A DNA stretch of 64,000 nt from Asterochloris sp. CNOR1 (lineage: Eukaryota; Chlorophyta; Trebouxiophyceae; Trebouxiales; Trebouxiaceae). Both the position numbers and the translations under genes were made by a program. Below the pieces are notes generated by a model. It ran no database searches, was not told the DNA's origin, and saw only the letters and a program-made list of their open reading frames with translations. Position 1 is the stretch's first letter, and every line of letters starts with the position of its first letter. The stretch is from contig OZ017749.1 of assembly GCA_963969365.1 (NCBI GenBank), forward strand, positions 1,674,001-1,738,000, written 5' to 3'. This document shows positions 11,401 through 23,368 of this stretch, piece after piece.

Positions 11401-14020
11401 ACGGGCGGCAACAACTCCCAGGGCGCCATCTACAAAGTGCCCAATGCGCTGGGACCCCAGTTCCTGTCCACCCTGGAGAGCGCGCCCATGACCGGGTTTG
11501 GGGGTTCGCAGCGTCCCAGCATGGCCACCAAGAGCGGCTTCCCAGGGCCGGGGGCCTACAAAGTCAAGCCGGGCGTGGGTGAGCCCTGCAGCCAGGGTCA
11601 AATGCCCTGCACCTGAATCTTGCATTCCGTGGCCAGTGGCAAGCTGTGCCCGGGCAAATTGCGATTGCGGGCATGTAATGTCAAGCACAGCGTACCTGGC
11701 CCTGCAGCTGATGCTCAGTTCCTGCATTTGCGGCCCTGCATCCAGCGGCCAGTCGTTGCCATGCGCTGCAGATGTGTGGACACAGGCCGCAAACCTCACC
11801 TGTTGCCTGGCTGTGTTGCCGCCTGCATCTGGGGTCCTACCAAGTCGAGTCAGGTGTACATCTGTTTGTGGCGGTTAGCTGGTGGCTGTCCCTGCTGAGA
11901 GGGTGTACAGCACTTGCTCCAGCATGCTGCAAGGGCCTACCATGTCAGGCCGAGCAGGCTAACACTTGGGGCAGTGCACTGGCAGCAGTGAGCAGCTTTT
12001 GGCTGAAGAAGCCTCGCTCTTTCGCAGTCGTACAACTGTGTCAGTCGCTCTGCCCGAAGTGCCCAGTGGCAGCCTTCTGTCTGAACTGGATAGGCGCATG
12101 CTCAGCACGAACTAAAAGCCTTATGATGGGGGCCAAGCGCATGTGGCACAACAAGCTGCAGCTCTGCATGCGCCTGCGGCATGAAGTAGGATGCAGCGGG
12201 CCTGGTGCATACCTGCAGTCCCAGCGTGCAGCAAAGGAGCAGGAGCAAGGTACTTGCATGTCTGTGGCTGGTGACAATCCTGGCTGGCCTGCAACCTGCC
12301 CCAGTGCCCAAGGCTGCCCTGCAGGCGATCTCTTCGAGTCCACCAAGCAAAACTCCCCCAAGCTACGCTTTGGCACCTCCCAAAGGGACGCTGCAGAGAA
12401 GGTCTTCATATCTGCAGACCACGAGAAGTCAGGGTGAGTTAGCAGCCGTGCACTGCTTGTGCACTCCCACAACATCGCATGCTGGGCTCAGCTGCCCACA
12501 TGCACCAAACCCTCATGCCTCTGGTGCACAAAATGAACATGCCCTAGCCACACCTTGCAGCAGCCATACCCTGGCACAGCAGGCTTAGGGGCTGCTGCAC
12601 AATACCTCACTGCTCACTCTGATGACATCCCTTCAGTGGACACTTGGAGTGGGTGGACTGCACAATAGAGATAGGAGAGATGTCCCGTAAGTGGGCTGCA
12701 GGTATGGGAAGGAGAGCCCAGGCCCTGCAGCATACAACAACCGGGGCGGCCTGGGCAAGCAGTACCTGTCTGATCGGGAGAGCCTGCCCGCATGGCAGAT
12801 GGGCAGCGAGAAGCGCTTCCAGTATGACTTTGTGAAGCGGGCGCTGGGCAGCCCCGGGCCAGGTGAGGGACCTGGGTGGGCACTGTGAGACAGGCATGCA
12901 GCAGGTGCCCAGTGTGAGGACCTCATGCAGGGCACTTGTCCCATGCGGGCAACAGCTGCATGTTGCGGGCGTTAGCTGCAGCGAGTGGGCAGGACAGCCC
13001 CGAAGCACCCTCAAAGGCGTGCTGATGAAGCAGGGCGCACCAGTGCACGTGCTCATCCTGGGGTACTGTGCATTAGGTCTGTGGCATGTCCGTGCATTCC
13101 AGATCGCATCTACTTGCCCTCACCCTCTGCCTGGGCACCTCCATTCTAATTCCTGGGCATGCGCTTGTCTTGCTGCTGCACTAGAAGCCTGGCCCTACTC
13201 TCTCACGCTACTACATGCGCATGTGCCCACTCCCACCCAGGTATGCAGTTCGGCCAACCTCACATTTCCTTTCAACTCTGTGCAAGCACCTACTGGCAGG
13301 CTTCAGGCAGGTGAGCTTCACCACGAAGCTGCCTCATATCACTGCATCTGGCTACGCCAGTATAGCGCCCAGTGCCTGCAGGTGCCTGCCAGTCTTGCAG
13401 CGCTGCTGACAAGGAGGTGCTGACAAGAAGGTGTTCTTCACCAGGGAGAGGTCCCTGCGAGGTCCCCCACATGTGCACACTGCATCTTGCTGGGTTGCTT
13501 TGATTACCAGCTTGATGCCCTGCAGGTGCCTACCGGTCGTCCAGTGCTGCTGGCAAGCAGGTGTTCTCCACAAAAAAGACGGCCCCAATCGTTGCATTTG
13601 GCTCTTCCACGAGGGACCAGACCAAGAAGATGTTCATCTCTGTGGATCATGAGAAGAGCAACTATGGCGAAGGATCACCAGGTCAGCAACATGGTGCTCG
13701 TCCGAATGCAGTGCTGTGCTTTTCTCAAGTGCAGCTGCCCCAGAAGGGTGAGTCTGGCAGACTGCTTGGCTGACTTGCTTGAACGGGCCATTGCCCTTTG
13801 TCACAGCTGTCATGCACTGCAGAGCCTGAGCGATCTGCAATACACTGAGGTGGGCATGTGTGTCTGATCTGTAGGCCCTGCCACTGCCAACCCTCCAGAA
13901 GGCATTGGCAACCAGCTGTTGTCCACAAATGAGAACTCCCCCAAGTGGGGCTTTGGCACTGGAAGGCGCCTAGGTACCTACGTCACAGACACTCCTGGGC
14001 CTGGAAACTACTACGCATAG
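11359..14020 (+). CDS. SHIPPO / sperm-tail PG-rich repeat (STPGR, ODF3-like) protein, 5' end unresolved
   Basis: STPGR proteins bind microtubules, commonly in axonemes or as microtubule-inner proteins. Exons seen: 11359-11578; one ending near 12434 whose 5' border follows a GCAG near 12325; 12702-12862; 13525-13681; 13875-14020. They join in phase. Repeats carry the signature PGP-x-(A/G)Y: SGFPGPGAYKV, SPGPAAYNN, SPGPGAYRSS, TPGPGNYYA-stop. The repeat body also recurs: RFGTSQRDAAEKVFISADHEKS beside AFGSSTRDQTKKMFISVDHEKS. A further SGPGAY motif near 12195 may be an exon I could not join. The N terminus must lie upstream of 11359 in an unplaced exon. TGTAA at 14175 is a candidate poly(A) signal. 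Confidence 0.85.
13274..13600 (+). repeat. Decayed tandem copies of an STPGR exon start inside the preceding intron
   Basis: The true exon beginning at 13525 (GTGCCTACCGGTCG, then GCAAGCAGGTGTTCTCCAC) has a decayed copy at about 13376-13455 (GTGCCTGCCAGTC, then GAAGGTGTTCTTCACC). An older copy lies at about 13274-13345 (GCACCTACTGGCAGG, then GGTGAGCTTCACCACGAAG), whose continuation VSFTTKLPHITASG matches VFSTKKTAPIVAFG of the real exon. The old copies contain in-frame stops. Confidence 0.7.
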
Positions 14021-14257
14021 GCAGCCAGAATTGTGGTCTTCAGCAGCCTGTGTGAACAGCATTGCAGCCCTCAACGTCCCCCAGGCTGCCTGCTTCCAGC
14101 AAGCTAGCATCCCTCAAATGTTCCTTTCTCATCTCACGACCTGCCCAGCCCAGGAAATGTGCAAACTCATCAGGTGTAACAGCGGTTGCAGCCTCTCAAG
14201 TTGCATGGGCATGCGTGCTGGTGGGGAGGGGCCAGAAACAGGGCAAAGTAAGGGCGG
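14021..14257. terminator. Convergent 3' region of the STPGR gene (+) and Ku70 (-)
   Basis: 237 bases separate the two stop codons. TGTAA at 14175-14179 on the plus strand is the expected chlorophyte poly(A) signal, 155 bases after the STPGR stop. I did not see the matching signal for Ku70 here, so Ku70 may use a variant or end further left. Confidence 0.55.
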
Positions 14258-17200
14258 TCAAACGGCTCCTAGATGAGCTTGTATTCTCTCGACCAGCTCA
14301 GCCTTCTTCCCGGTCTTCTTCAGGCTGTTGGCTTCAAGGTAGAGCTTGAGCTTGTCCACAGTAAGTGTCCCCAATGTGTTGGCAGCTGCCAGGGCCTGCA
14401 TGGTTCAGTAGCTGGCTGAGAGGAGCGCAAGGGTGCACCTGAATCACACAGACCATGCAGGTCTTGTCAAATGACAAGCTGCCAACTGCAGCCTGGAGCA
14501 ACAGCACAGCTGCCCCTGCTATTGCCTCAGGGCACGCGTTTCTCCTGGCCAGCCCTCCACCTGGAATCACCAGCATCCAGCAGACAGTACAATTGCAATA
14601 GAGTGCTTCTCAACCAGAGTCCAGCATGCCGCTCTCTGCCGAGGCAACAATATACAAGCCAACTTCAGCTCTGCTGCAAATTTTCGCCTCACTGTCTCTC
14701 CAACTCTGCCGTTATCTCTTTTCTAGGCAAACCAGCTCAGCAAATAGACAAACCAGTAGCAGCACGCACCTTTATGTCCCTAGTTGAGATTTTCCAGGCG
14801 CTCAAGAGGCTTTGTGTTCGGGTACTGATAGTCCTTTCAGGGAATACAGGCCACAAAGCACCTGGTGGCTATGTTCTGTGAGGAGGCAGCCCCTTTCCAC
14901 CTTGAATCGACTGCGCAGCCTCTGCAAAACCTTGTTCAGCTCCTCAGGAGCCTTGCGATGATGCATGGGTAGGTGTGCTTGAATCTACAGCCCAGAATGC
15001 AACCTGGAAGGAAGGAGGCAGCCTCTCCCGCCTCAACCGCCTCAACTGCGGCTCACCTTCAGCCCTGGCCTTGCAGTTGGCGGCTGGTTGAGTGTGCTTG
15101 GTACTACAGGCCAAAGTCAGCAAATGTCGGCAGCCATGCCCTACCTTGAAGCCCAGCTCCTCAACCTCTGCCTTAACCTTGTCCTCAGGGGCCTTGCGCT
15201 TAGCGCCTGCAGCCTTGGGCTTGGGCGGTGGAGAGACCTGCCAGCCGACTGATGCCTTCAGGGCAGGTACAGATAGGAGTGTGAGCTTGCTGCTCAGCAT
15301 CCCTGGACCTGGGCAGTGACAAGGCGTCCCCACCAGAAATGCCTGCCTGGCAGGCACACATGAATCTGTGACATTGCCAATGAGCAGCCTAGGGCTTGTT
15401 CAGCAGGGGCGCCTGCCAGCCAAGTGATGCTCACAGCCGCTCTCATTCTCCAACACTACCAGCCTTCGGCGCTGAGCTCTGCAGCTGTGTCTACCAAGCA
15501 GGGCCAGGGCCCCAAGATGAGTGCCTTAACCCTGTGACAGAACCCAGTCTTGGCAGCATTGTCCGTACGGTCTCACTTTGAACGCGTCTGCCCGCTGCAG
15601 GCGACTTGCATCCAGCACCTCTGGCTGAGTCATGTCCTCAAACTCCTCCAGACTTGAGGGCTCCTCATTCAGGGCAAATGCCTCCAGAGCCTGCAGAGGC
15701 AAGCACTTGCATCCCCCATCAGCCTGGCCGGAGGCCCTGTGGCACAAGGCCGCTTTTGGCCGGGCATGCAGCCCTATCAGAGGGAAAGTCTAGACAGTGT
15801 GACAGCCTCTACACGAGGGCAGACGCCTCCAGCGCCTGCTTCAGCAGGCAACTGGCTCAACAAAGAGCTGCCACATCTGCTGCAGCACAACCACGGTGAA
15901 GAGGTGTGCAGTCATGCATCATGATGACACTGCTTGCACATCTACATCGGATAGCACCCCTGCTTGCTGCAGCACATTGACGCGGCATGGGAGGGTTGCT
16001 TCCTGCAGCAGCCAGCACAGCAAGGCACACCTGGCGGCAGCAGGGACCAGTGCCAGGCAGACTAGATCCCAGCTCAGGCAGCCACCTCACATGGCACTGC
16101 AGCTTTGAGTTGCGGCATAGGCTGCGCTGCAGTCGTTCAGAGCTGGTGTGTGTCAAACCCTTTGAAGTGGACTACATAATGCGTACATGCAAACAAGGAC
16201 CACCTGGACGTCCATATGCAACTTACCGTGAGTTGCAGCCTTGCAGCAGGCGCCCACATGCACCTCCCTCTAGGTCTTGACAAGCCTGGGCAGAAGTGCA
16301 ATTCCAAATCAAACATGCTGCTCCCCCCTGTGGTGAAGCTGCACGGTGAAACTCTGCATCGCACCTCTCCAAGACGAGTACTTTGCACTCTACTGGTGAC
16401 AAGCAACCCCTTTCCGGTGTCCCACACACCTGACAAACAAAGTGCTCTCGTAATCAAAGTGAATGCCTTCACCAACCTCATAGTGGCGCTGCAGCCTAGG
16501 GTTGGGAAAGTCATCTACGCTGTACTCCAGCAAAGCCATCCCATCCAGCATGTAGGCAGCTGCCTCAACCTGGTTGAGCTCAGCATATGGGGCGTCGAAG
16601 CCCACGTAGCTGCTGTCTCGCTCAGGTTCGCGGATGTCGTCGCCGTAGGGCATGAACAGCATATGCATGCCAGGAGCAGCAAGCTGCGCAGCAACAATGA
16701 AGAAGTGAGCTCGACAAGCCTCCTTGTGGAGCTCAAGACAGAGAGGCACCCATGTGGGAGTGCGTCACCAGCTCAGGTGGAGAGTCAACATCTGCCTGCT
16801 GGGGGCGTCCACCTGCATTGACAGGACACCAGGGGAGTCAGCGATGGTGTGACACGACCTCCTGCAGAACAGAAGAAAGGTTGCTCCAATCAATCATCAT
16901 CTGGACAGCATCCGCATGGCAGGGTCACCAAAGAATAGAGGCAGCAAAGCAGAGCTGCGCTGTCTGTAGGTGAGTTGAGCCCCTGTGAAAGAGGGGCAGC
17001 ATGGCCCCAAGCGTGTGCAGGTGTTTACAGACAGTACGACCACCCAAGGAGGCAAATTGTGCAGGCAGCATGGGCTCAGACCAACACAGCAAGGCTGAAC
17101 GACAGTATGTGCATGTCAGACGCTTGTCCACAATGGCAGAGAGCAGGGGGGGTGTACATACCCACTGACCTGCGCAGTCAACCCTCTGGCAGGCTGCACC

Positions 17201-20200
17201 ACAGGCAAACCTGAGCAGTGTGTGGATGCCATTGTTGCTGATCTGCAGGTGCAATCTGGGCAGCAGGGCTTGGGTCATGAAGGGTGCCCACACCTGTGGT
17301 GCAGACCACAGGGCAGGCTACCATGGAGCCAAGGCAGTAAGGCAGGCACCCCACGCCCCCCAACGTCCCTGCAGGCGCCTCCTGCACGCCATTGAAGCCT
17401 AGACGCTCCTCCTGCCCCCACACGCCAAGCATGCTCTTCAACACATGGTGGCCCCAAAAGCCACAAGGTGGCCAACTGTGATCGGATGGCCCAGGCTCCT
17501 TCACACGCTGTAGTGTGCAACCAGAAGCTTGCAGGATCCCAGCTTGAAGCGCTGTCTGAGCGATGGTGCTGCCCAAACATCCTGCCCGGCCTGCAGGATG
17601 CCATGACTCAGCACGCTGCCCTGCTTACAGGATGCCGCTACCCAGCACCCTGTCCTGCCAAAACCCAGCGCCCTGTCCAGCAACCACATGTATGACACTG
17701 GGCACACAGCATCTCTGCAGACTCCGGGCAGGTCCTGCTTGCAGGCAACCGACGCCTAGAAATCACCTCCTGCAGTCACCAAAGGAGCCCGCGCAACTAC
17801 CTGCAGGGACCAGCTCACATGCTTGTGCTGCCAAGCGCTTTTCGGGCGGCTGCAGGGCCCCGATGAACACAGCACCCTCCCTCAGGCCACCTTCACCGCG
17901 CACCTGCAGGCCATCACTGCCCAGAAGCTCCTCCTGCGGGCACAGCGCCACCAGTGCCGGCTTGGCCCCGTCCACTCGTGTGTATGAGCAGATGGCCACC
18001 TTGTTCGAGTTCACCAGCACGTGGTGCAGAGCGATGAAGGCAGCTGTGCTGCCGGCCAGAGAGCGCTCATCAGGGTAAACAAAGTAGGAGTGCTTGATCT
18101 GATGGTGATCCCTCACCAGGCTGCGACGCTTGAAGCCCAGCAGGCGCAGTCCTGCAGGCTGTTAAAGTTGCTCAGAGACAGGAAACTCAATCTGACAGAG
18201 CTGTCAGGGGGTCTGAGGCTACAAACGTAGCACTGCTGGGCTAATGCCTGCGCGCAGGTTGGGAGGAGGTATCAGATGTGCAGCAGCATGTGACCTGATG
18301 CAAAGGCAAAGTCACGACGTCACATCAGGATTGCAGGACTCGGAACAGCACAAGTTGCTGGCCTGCGCCAGCAGTATGGAGGCTCAGCAACAGGTGGCCA
18401 TAGTGCACCTGTGCGCAGGGGTTCAGCTCCCAATGGGTGCAGCCCTGCAGGGTCTTATGAATTTGCTTGAAGACAAACAGGTGCATGCACAGGCCCTGCA
18501 AGGTCGAGGGCATGTGCAGACAGGGCTCACAATGTGGCCCAGGGCTTTGCAGTGGGACTGCAGCATGGCAGCCCTGCGCAGCAATAAGGGGTGAGTGGGC
18601 ATCTTGCAGGCAGCGTGACAGCCTGAATATATGCCAGCAAGAAGCCAGGGCTTTGCAGCCGTGCAGGCAGGCATGAGCTTTCTCAGGATCATGCAGGATG
18701 ACAGCTAACATGGCTTGTGCTGGCCAAAGGGAGCTTGCTGCTTCAGAGCAGACAGTTTGAACCAGCTGACACACCAAACGAGGTCTCAGTCCGGCTGCCA
18801 TAGGCATGGTTCACTGGTGTCCAGGGTGAGGGCACAGGCCCAAGGCTCAGCAAGTTGTGGATTTGCTTACAAAGGCTTTTGCTGGGCCCCCTGTGGGCAA
18901 GCAATGTGGCTGTTGTGGATTGAGCACAGCGCTCATTCTTGATCTTGACGCGCTTTGGCACTGCCAGCTAGTCTGGTCCAGCACGCAGCTCAAACCTGTG
19001 GCCCGGAGGGGCAATGTCAGGAGGAGCCCCCACCCTTGCACAGGGTGCTGACTGTGTGCCCGAGCCCCCACTTCTTGCCAGCAGCACTCTTAAGTCATGT
19101 TCAGTGAGGAGATTCACAGAATTTACTTAAGCCCCTAAACACTACCAGGACCTCCTTCAGTTTCAGCACTCACCCTTAGGCAGGGTGCGCTTTAGCTCGA
19201 CCAGCTCAGTCTTGTCCAGCAGCACTCTGGGGAAGCGCTGGGTAACGGGGCCTCTGTCCTTGGGTTGAGGGAACTGAACCTTGTGCACTGAAGTCACCAC
19301 AGCACCTGCAGCCACATCAGGCAAGGCCTGCTGGCAACTCTGCTTGCATGGAGGGACCAGGCCCCACGGCAGAGGAGCTCGTAGCTGTGCCTGCAAGTGT
19401 GTTCTGCAAAGGAATCTCACCCCTGAAAGGGTCCTGGCCTGCACATGTCCCGCCCTGGGGGCCCAAAGGCTGCACCAACTGCAGCATGGTCGCAAAGACA
19501 TGCCCAGGTGCAGCATGGTCACAAAGATAAGCCCCTGTGGGGTCCACCTGGGCAACAACAGAACTCCAGCCATCTGCTGTGCAAGCTGGACTCACTGCAA
19601 CACAATCTCTGGGACAGTTGAGCCAGAGTCCTCAGGCGTTGCCAGTGCAGGACCGACTAACCTGAATCTGCACAGATCATCGCTGACTCGCGCTTCAGCT
19701 CTGTGTTGGTGCGGGCCTCCACCAACACAGAGGTGGGGACACGGGCTTTGGAGAACAGGATGTACAGGGACACTGCAATCTCAAAGTCGCCACCAATCTG
19801 CCAGCGAACGCCCTTCTGGAAGGCGCGCTTGCGGTGGGCCTTCTGGCGTACAGCCTGGGCCATGTCCTGCAGAGAGGCAGCCGCGCCAGAGGCCTTATGG
19901 GTGCTTGCGATGCGCAGCTGACAGGTGGTGCTTGCCTGGGCTGCATGCTGCAGCTGCTGTACTATCATTCCAGCATCAGCAATGCTGCCCACATCAACAG
20001 CTGTGCAACCCAGGCCCAAACACAGCATCGGGCCTCACAGATGTGGGCACTGTGATACAGTCAGTGCCCTGCTGGGGCCATTAGACGTGCTGACAGCCTG
20101 GGCGATATTCTGCACAGACCAGCAGGATTTGAATGGCCAACAAGGCGGAGATTGGTGGCCGCCAAAATCACTGGAACGTACTGTGATACCACAGCCTGCA

Positions 20201-23200
20201 GCAGCGGCAGTAGGCCCCATATATGCGCGCCCTGGGCATTGTGCAGGCCAATCACATTGCAGGCAGGACACAAGGCCCAGCTTGTGAAGGGGAAGGAATA
20301 GGCCACCCCAGCCAGACACTGGGCCAGCATGGATCATGAGGGCATGCAGGCACCTTTCAGCCACCCCAGCATAATCAAGTTGGAGTTAAGGCATGACTTG
20401 ACCCAACAAAGTTGCTGCAGCAGGTCCCTGCTCTAGCTGAGACCACTGCTGACTGCTGCCATACCACAGCTCAGACGGCGACCAGGCAGCCACCACCACT
20501 GCTCAGCGTGCTCCCATCCTGGCAGGATTGCAGATGCAAGAGTGGCAGACCTGCAGTCTGAATATTGTGCCCCAGGTGCTGTCCTCACTGTCAGCAAAGG
20601 GATTGCTGTGCTCATCCTGGCCCTCATGTGGTGGGGGCAGGGCGTCTGCCCAGAAGGCAGTGTTGTTCCAGGGGGCCCCCGCGTCCACCATAGAGAACAG
20701 CTCCAGGCGCACGCCTGACTGGGCCAGGCGATCCAGCTGGCCGATTGTCTGTTCCCTGCAGCCATGCCAGGCAGTTTGGTACACTGAGCAAGTCAGGCTG
20801 CCTATCATGGTAGGCTGGCCGCCTGTTCCACCCCGGTGGGGGACCCTTGACAGTGTGTGTTGGCAAGTGGGTGCCCTGCGCTGAAGGGCCCAGCTGCCTG
20901 CTCCCTGCAGCTTGGAGGCCTTTGATTGACTTGACTTGACAAGGGGCTGCCTTCATGCTTGATGGGTGTCAGCTGGTTGTGCCCTGCAGCCAGGCTAAGG
21001 GGGACGATGGGACAGCAAGTTGGCAAGTGGCTCGCGCTGGCAGGCTTCCCCTGACTGCAGTCGACAGGTGGCACAGCAGCCAGCATGAACTTAGCCCAGA
21101 TATGCACCTTGGCCTGGCCGTAGGCGGCCTATAGCCATGCTGGTTGACGCTAAACTGAAGCAACTTTACAAATTCAGCGTGACGTGTCACTTGTAATCTG
21201 CAGTCAGGGAGGGTTCTGATAAGCAGAGCAAGCAGGGGGCTGTGTTGAGGCTGGAGCTCTGGGTGATCACCATCTGCCTGCGGCCTTTGCACTGAATGAA
21301 CAGCAACGGTTACGTCAATGTCAGCAGGCCACCGACAGGGCCAGGACAAGGCTGCTCCTGGATGAAAGGGAAGCGGGGCCAGCAGTTGCAGTCTACAGTG
21401 GATGGCAGGTGGAGCTCTGCTGCTCCATGTTGCTGCCGGTGGGATTGAGCAGAAGCAGCTTGCCTGCGGCTGCAGTGTCGTCTTTGACACCCGAGCATTC
21501 CCTGGTGGTCATCTCACATGTGCTGCAGAGCCAAGTGACGCGCTGCTCTTGGCCATTCACCGGCCCTGCAGGCTGCGCCTTGCGAGCAGCAAGTGCAGCA
21601 GAGGCATGTCAAGCACAGCTCTCCAGGCTCACCACCCCTGCGCCTGTAAATCACCTCTCCACGGCTGACTTGAAGGAGGTTCTCTTTGGTGAGTGGATTA
21701 GATCTGTGGACAGGTCCCAGAGTACCACCCAGCGGCAGGCAGGCAGCACTCTGCCACTACCTGACCAGGCGTGCAGGCAGCCCCAGAGAGTCACAACCGG
21801 GCGCAGGCAGCTTGACGCTCACCACCCCTGCGCCTGCATCTCACCTCTCCACGGCTGTCTTGCAGGGATTCTCGGCCCGCGTGAAGATCATGAGGCGCTT
21901 GTTGAGCGCTTTGCCAAGCCCTGTGGACTCCCAGGCTGTGCCAGCAACCCACAGGCCGTACTTCAGGTCTTCTGGTACAGCCTCCCGGAACGCGCCCATG
22001 GTATTCTCAAAGGTGGATCCTGCACGTGCCGCATGCAGGCATCAACCTGCAGGGATGGGGGCAGAGGACTTGCCTCAGCATAGCCACAGGCCTTGACTTC
22101 CCCGCAGTGGTGGGGCAGCATACCATCCCTGCCTTCTCCATCATCAGCTAGAGCTACTTCACAGACGTGCTGGACCTGGCAATAGGTTTGGCATATGTAA
22201 GCTGTGGGGCCCAATCCACCCAGAAACAGCAACTCAATGCTGACGCGCACTGGTTGATACAAGCCATGTGATCCTCTTGATCCAGACTGCAGGCCATGCG
22301 CTGCCTAGTGCTACCCTGCAGATGCAGCAGACTGCTGCCAGTGCCCATGAGGAGTGTCGTGGGATGCGACCTCTGTCAGGCACTCACCTTCTCGCAGATT
22401 CTCCAGGTCTCTGATAAGCTTGGCGTCTGGCTCTTTCAGCGCCTGGAACTCATAGACGCCGTCAAAATTGTTGTCGTTTTTTCTGTTGCCCTGCACCAGG
22501 AAGAACACGTGTCTGGTGGTGCTGTTGCCAGCGGAGGGGAGCAGATGCGGACTGCGCTGCATGCATTTTCTCTACAGCAGTAACAGCAGTTGAGGCAGGG
22601 AGCACGAGCAGGCCGACCTGGCCGCAATTTTGCTGCAGCAAGTCAGGTGCAGCTACTCAAAACATAGCGCAACACCAATATGCGATATAACACAATGCAG
22701 ACCTTGATAATACGGCTTGTAAGGAACAGGTGAGCCACTCACAGTGCCATAGAAAACAATGCAGACTCTGTCCATGCTGCCGCTGATGATCAACCTCTTG
22801 ATGAAGGCCACAAGGCAGGTTAGTGTGATGGTCATCCAAGATGCTGCTTTGTCCACTTTCAGCGCCTGCATACAGTGCAGCTTCTGTGAGGCTCCAGCTA
22901 GAAAGTTCACACAGTGCAGGTTGGCCCTGAAACATGTCCTGCTCCAGCTTCCTCTGCATCATTCTGTCCAAGAACAGCCAGATCACCCTGTAGATGCTGA
23001 TGCAGAGGGTCAGCAAGTTTCATCACCTCTGGATCAGAAATGTTTGCTGCTATATGCATTGGTGCAGAGGCATCTACAAGGAACACAATATGATCCTTCG
23101 AAGACTGGGACTTCTGCAGCCAACGAAGCAACATGTCTGCACGGTGCTATTTGGGAGGCTCCTGTCCAAAAGCAAGATTCCAGCATGCACCTCCAGGCTG

Positions 23201-23250
23201 TCGAGCTCATCCTCTTCAGCCTCATCTCCAGGAGCATAGAAATCCGACAT
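14258..23250 (-). CDS. KU70: ATP-dependent DNA helicase 2 subunit KU70 (XRCC6 family)
   Basis: KU70 pairs with KU80 to bind DNA ends in nonhomologous end joining and at telomeres. The start at 23250 (MSDFYAPGDEAEEDE) gives the usual acidic leader. Then come the von Willebrand-like domain (KDHIVFLVDASAPMH near 23050; MDRVCIVFYGTV near 22760; KRLMIFTRAENP near 21880), the beta-barrel (GGDFEIAVSLYILFSK near 19780; LLDKTELVELKRTLPKG near 19190; KHSYFVYPDERSLAGST near 18080; KPALVALCPQEEL near 17950; PGMHMLFMPYGDDIREPE near 16660), the C-terminal arm (ALEAFALNEEPSSLEEFED near 15660) and a final SAP domain (LTVDKLKLYLEANSLKKTGK near 14310). Every block aligns in order with human and plant KU70. Not all junctions were resolved. 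The gene diverges from the plastid protein at 23369 and converges on the STPGR gene. Confidence 0.93.
19480..19536 (+). repeat. Tandem duplication in a Ku70 intron
   Basis: TGCAGCATGGTCGCAAAGA at 19480 and TGCAGCATGGTCACAAAGA at 19509 begin two adjacent units about 29 bases long that differ at a few bases. Confidence 0.7.
21627..21866 (-). repeat. Duplicated Ku70 exon end and splice donor
   Basis: The stretch at 21817-21862 covers the last codons of a Ku70 exon (…CKTAVER) and its GTGAGA donor. It recurs at 21627-21672 with four mismatches over 46 bases, 190 bases deeper into the intron. The copy keeps a donor-like GTGATT. Confidence 0.8.
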
Positions 23251-23368
23251 GTTTGCCAGCAATCCTAGGCAACAGGCTTGCACAAAACTGTAGTGGGCCA
23301 CTGTTCCCAGCAGGCACCTTGGAGGTGGCCACCCTCGAAATTTCTGCTTTATCGCGACTCCTGAGACC
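23251..23368. promoter_or_regulatory. 118-bp divergent promoter between Ku70 and the plastid membrane protein
   Basis: Only 118 bases separate the two start codons, which point away from each other, so both core promoters and leaders must fit here or overlap the other gene. No TATA box is evident. Confidence 0.6.
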
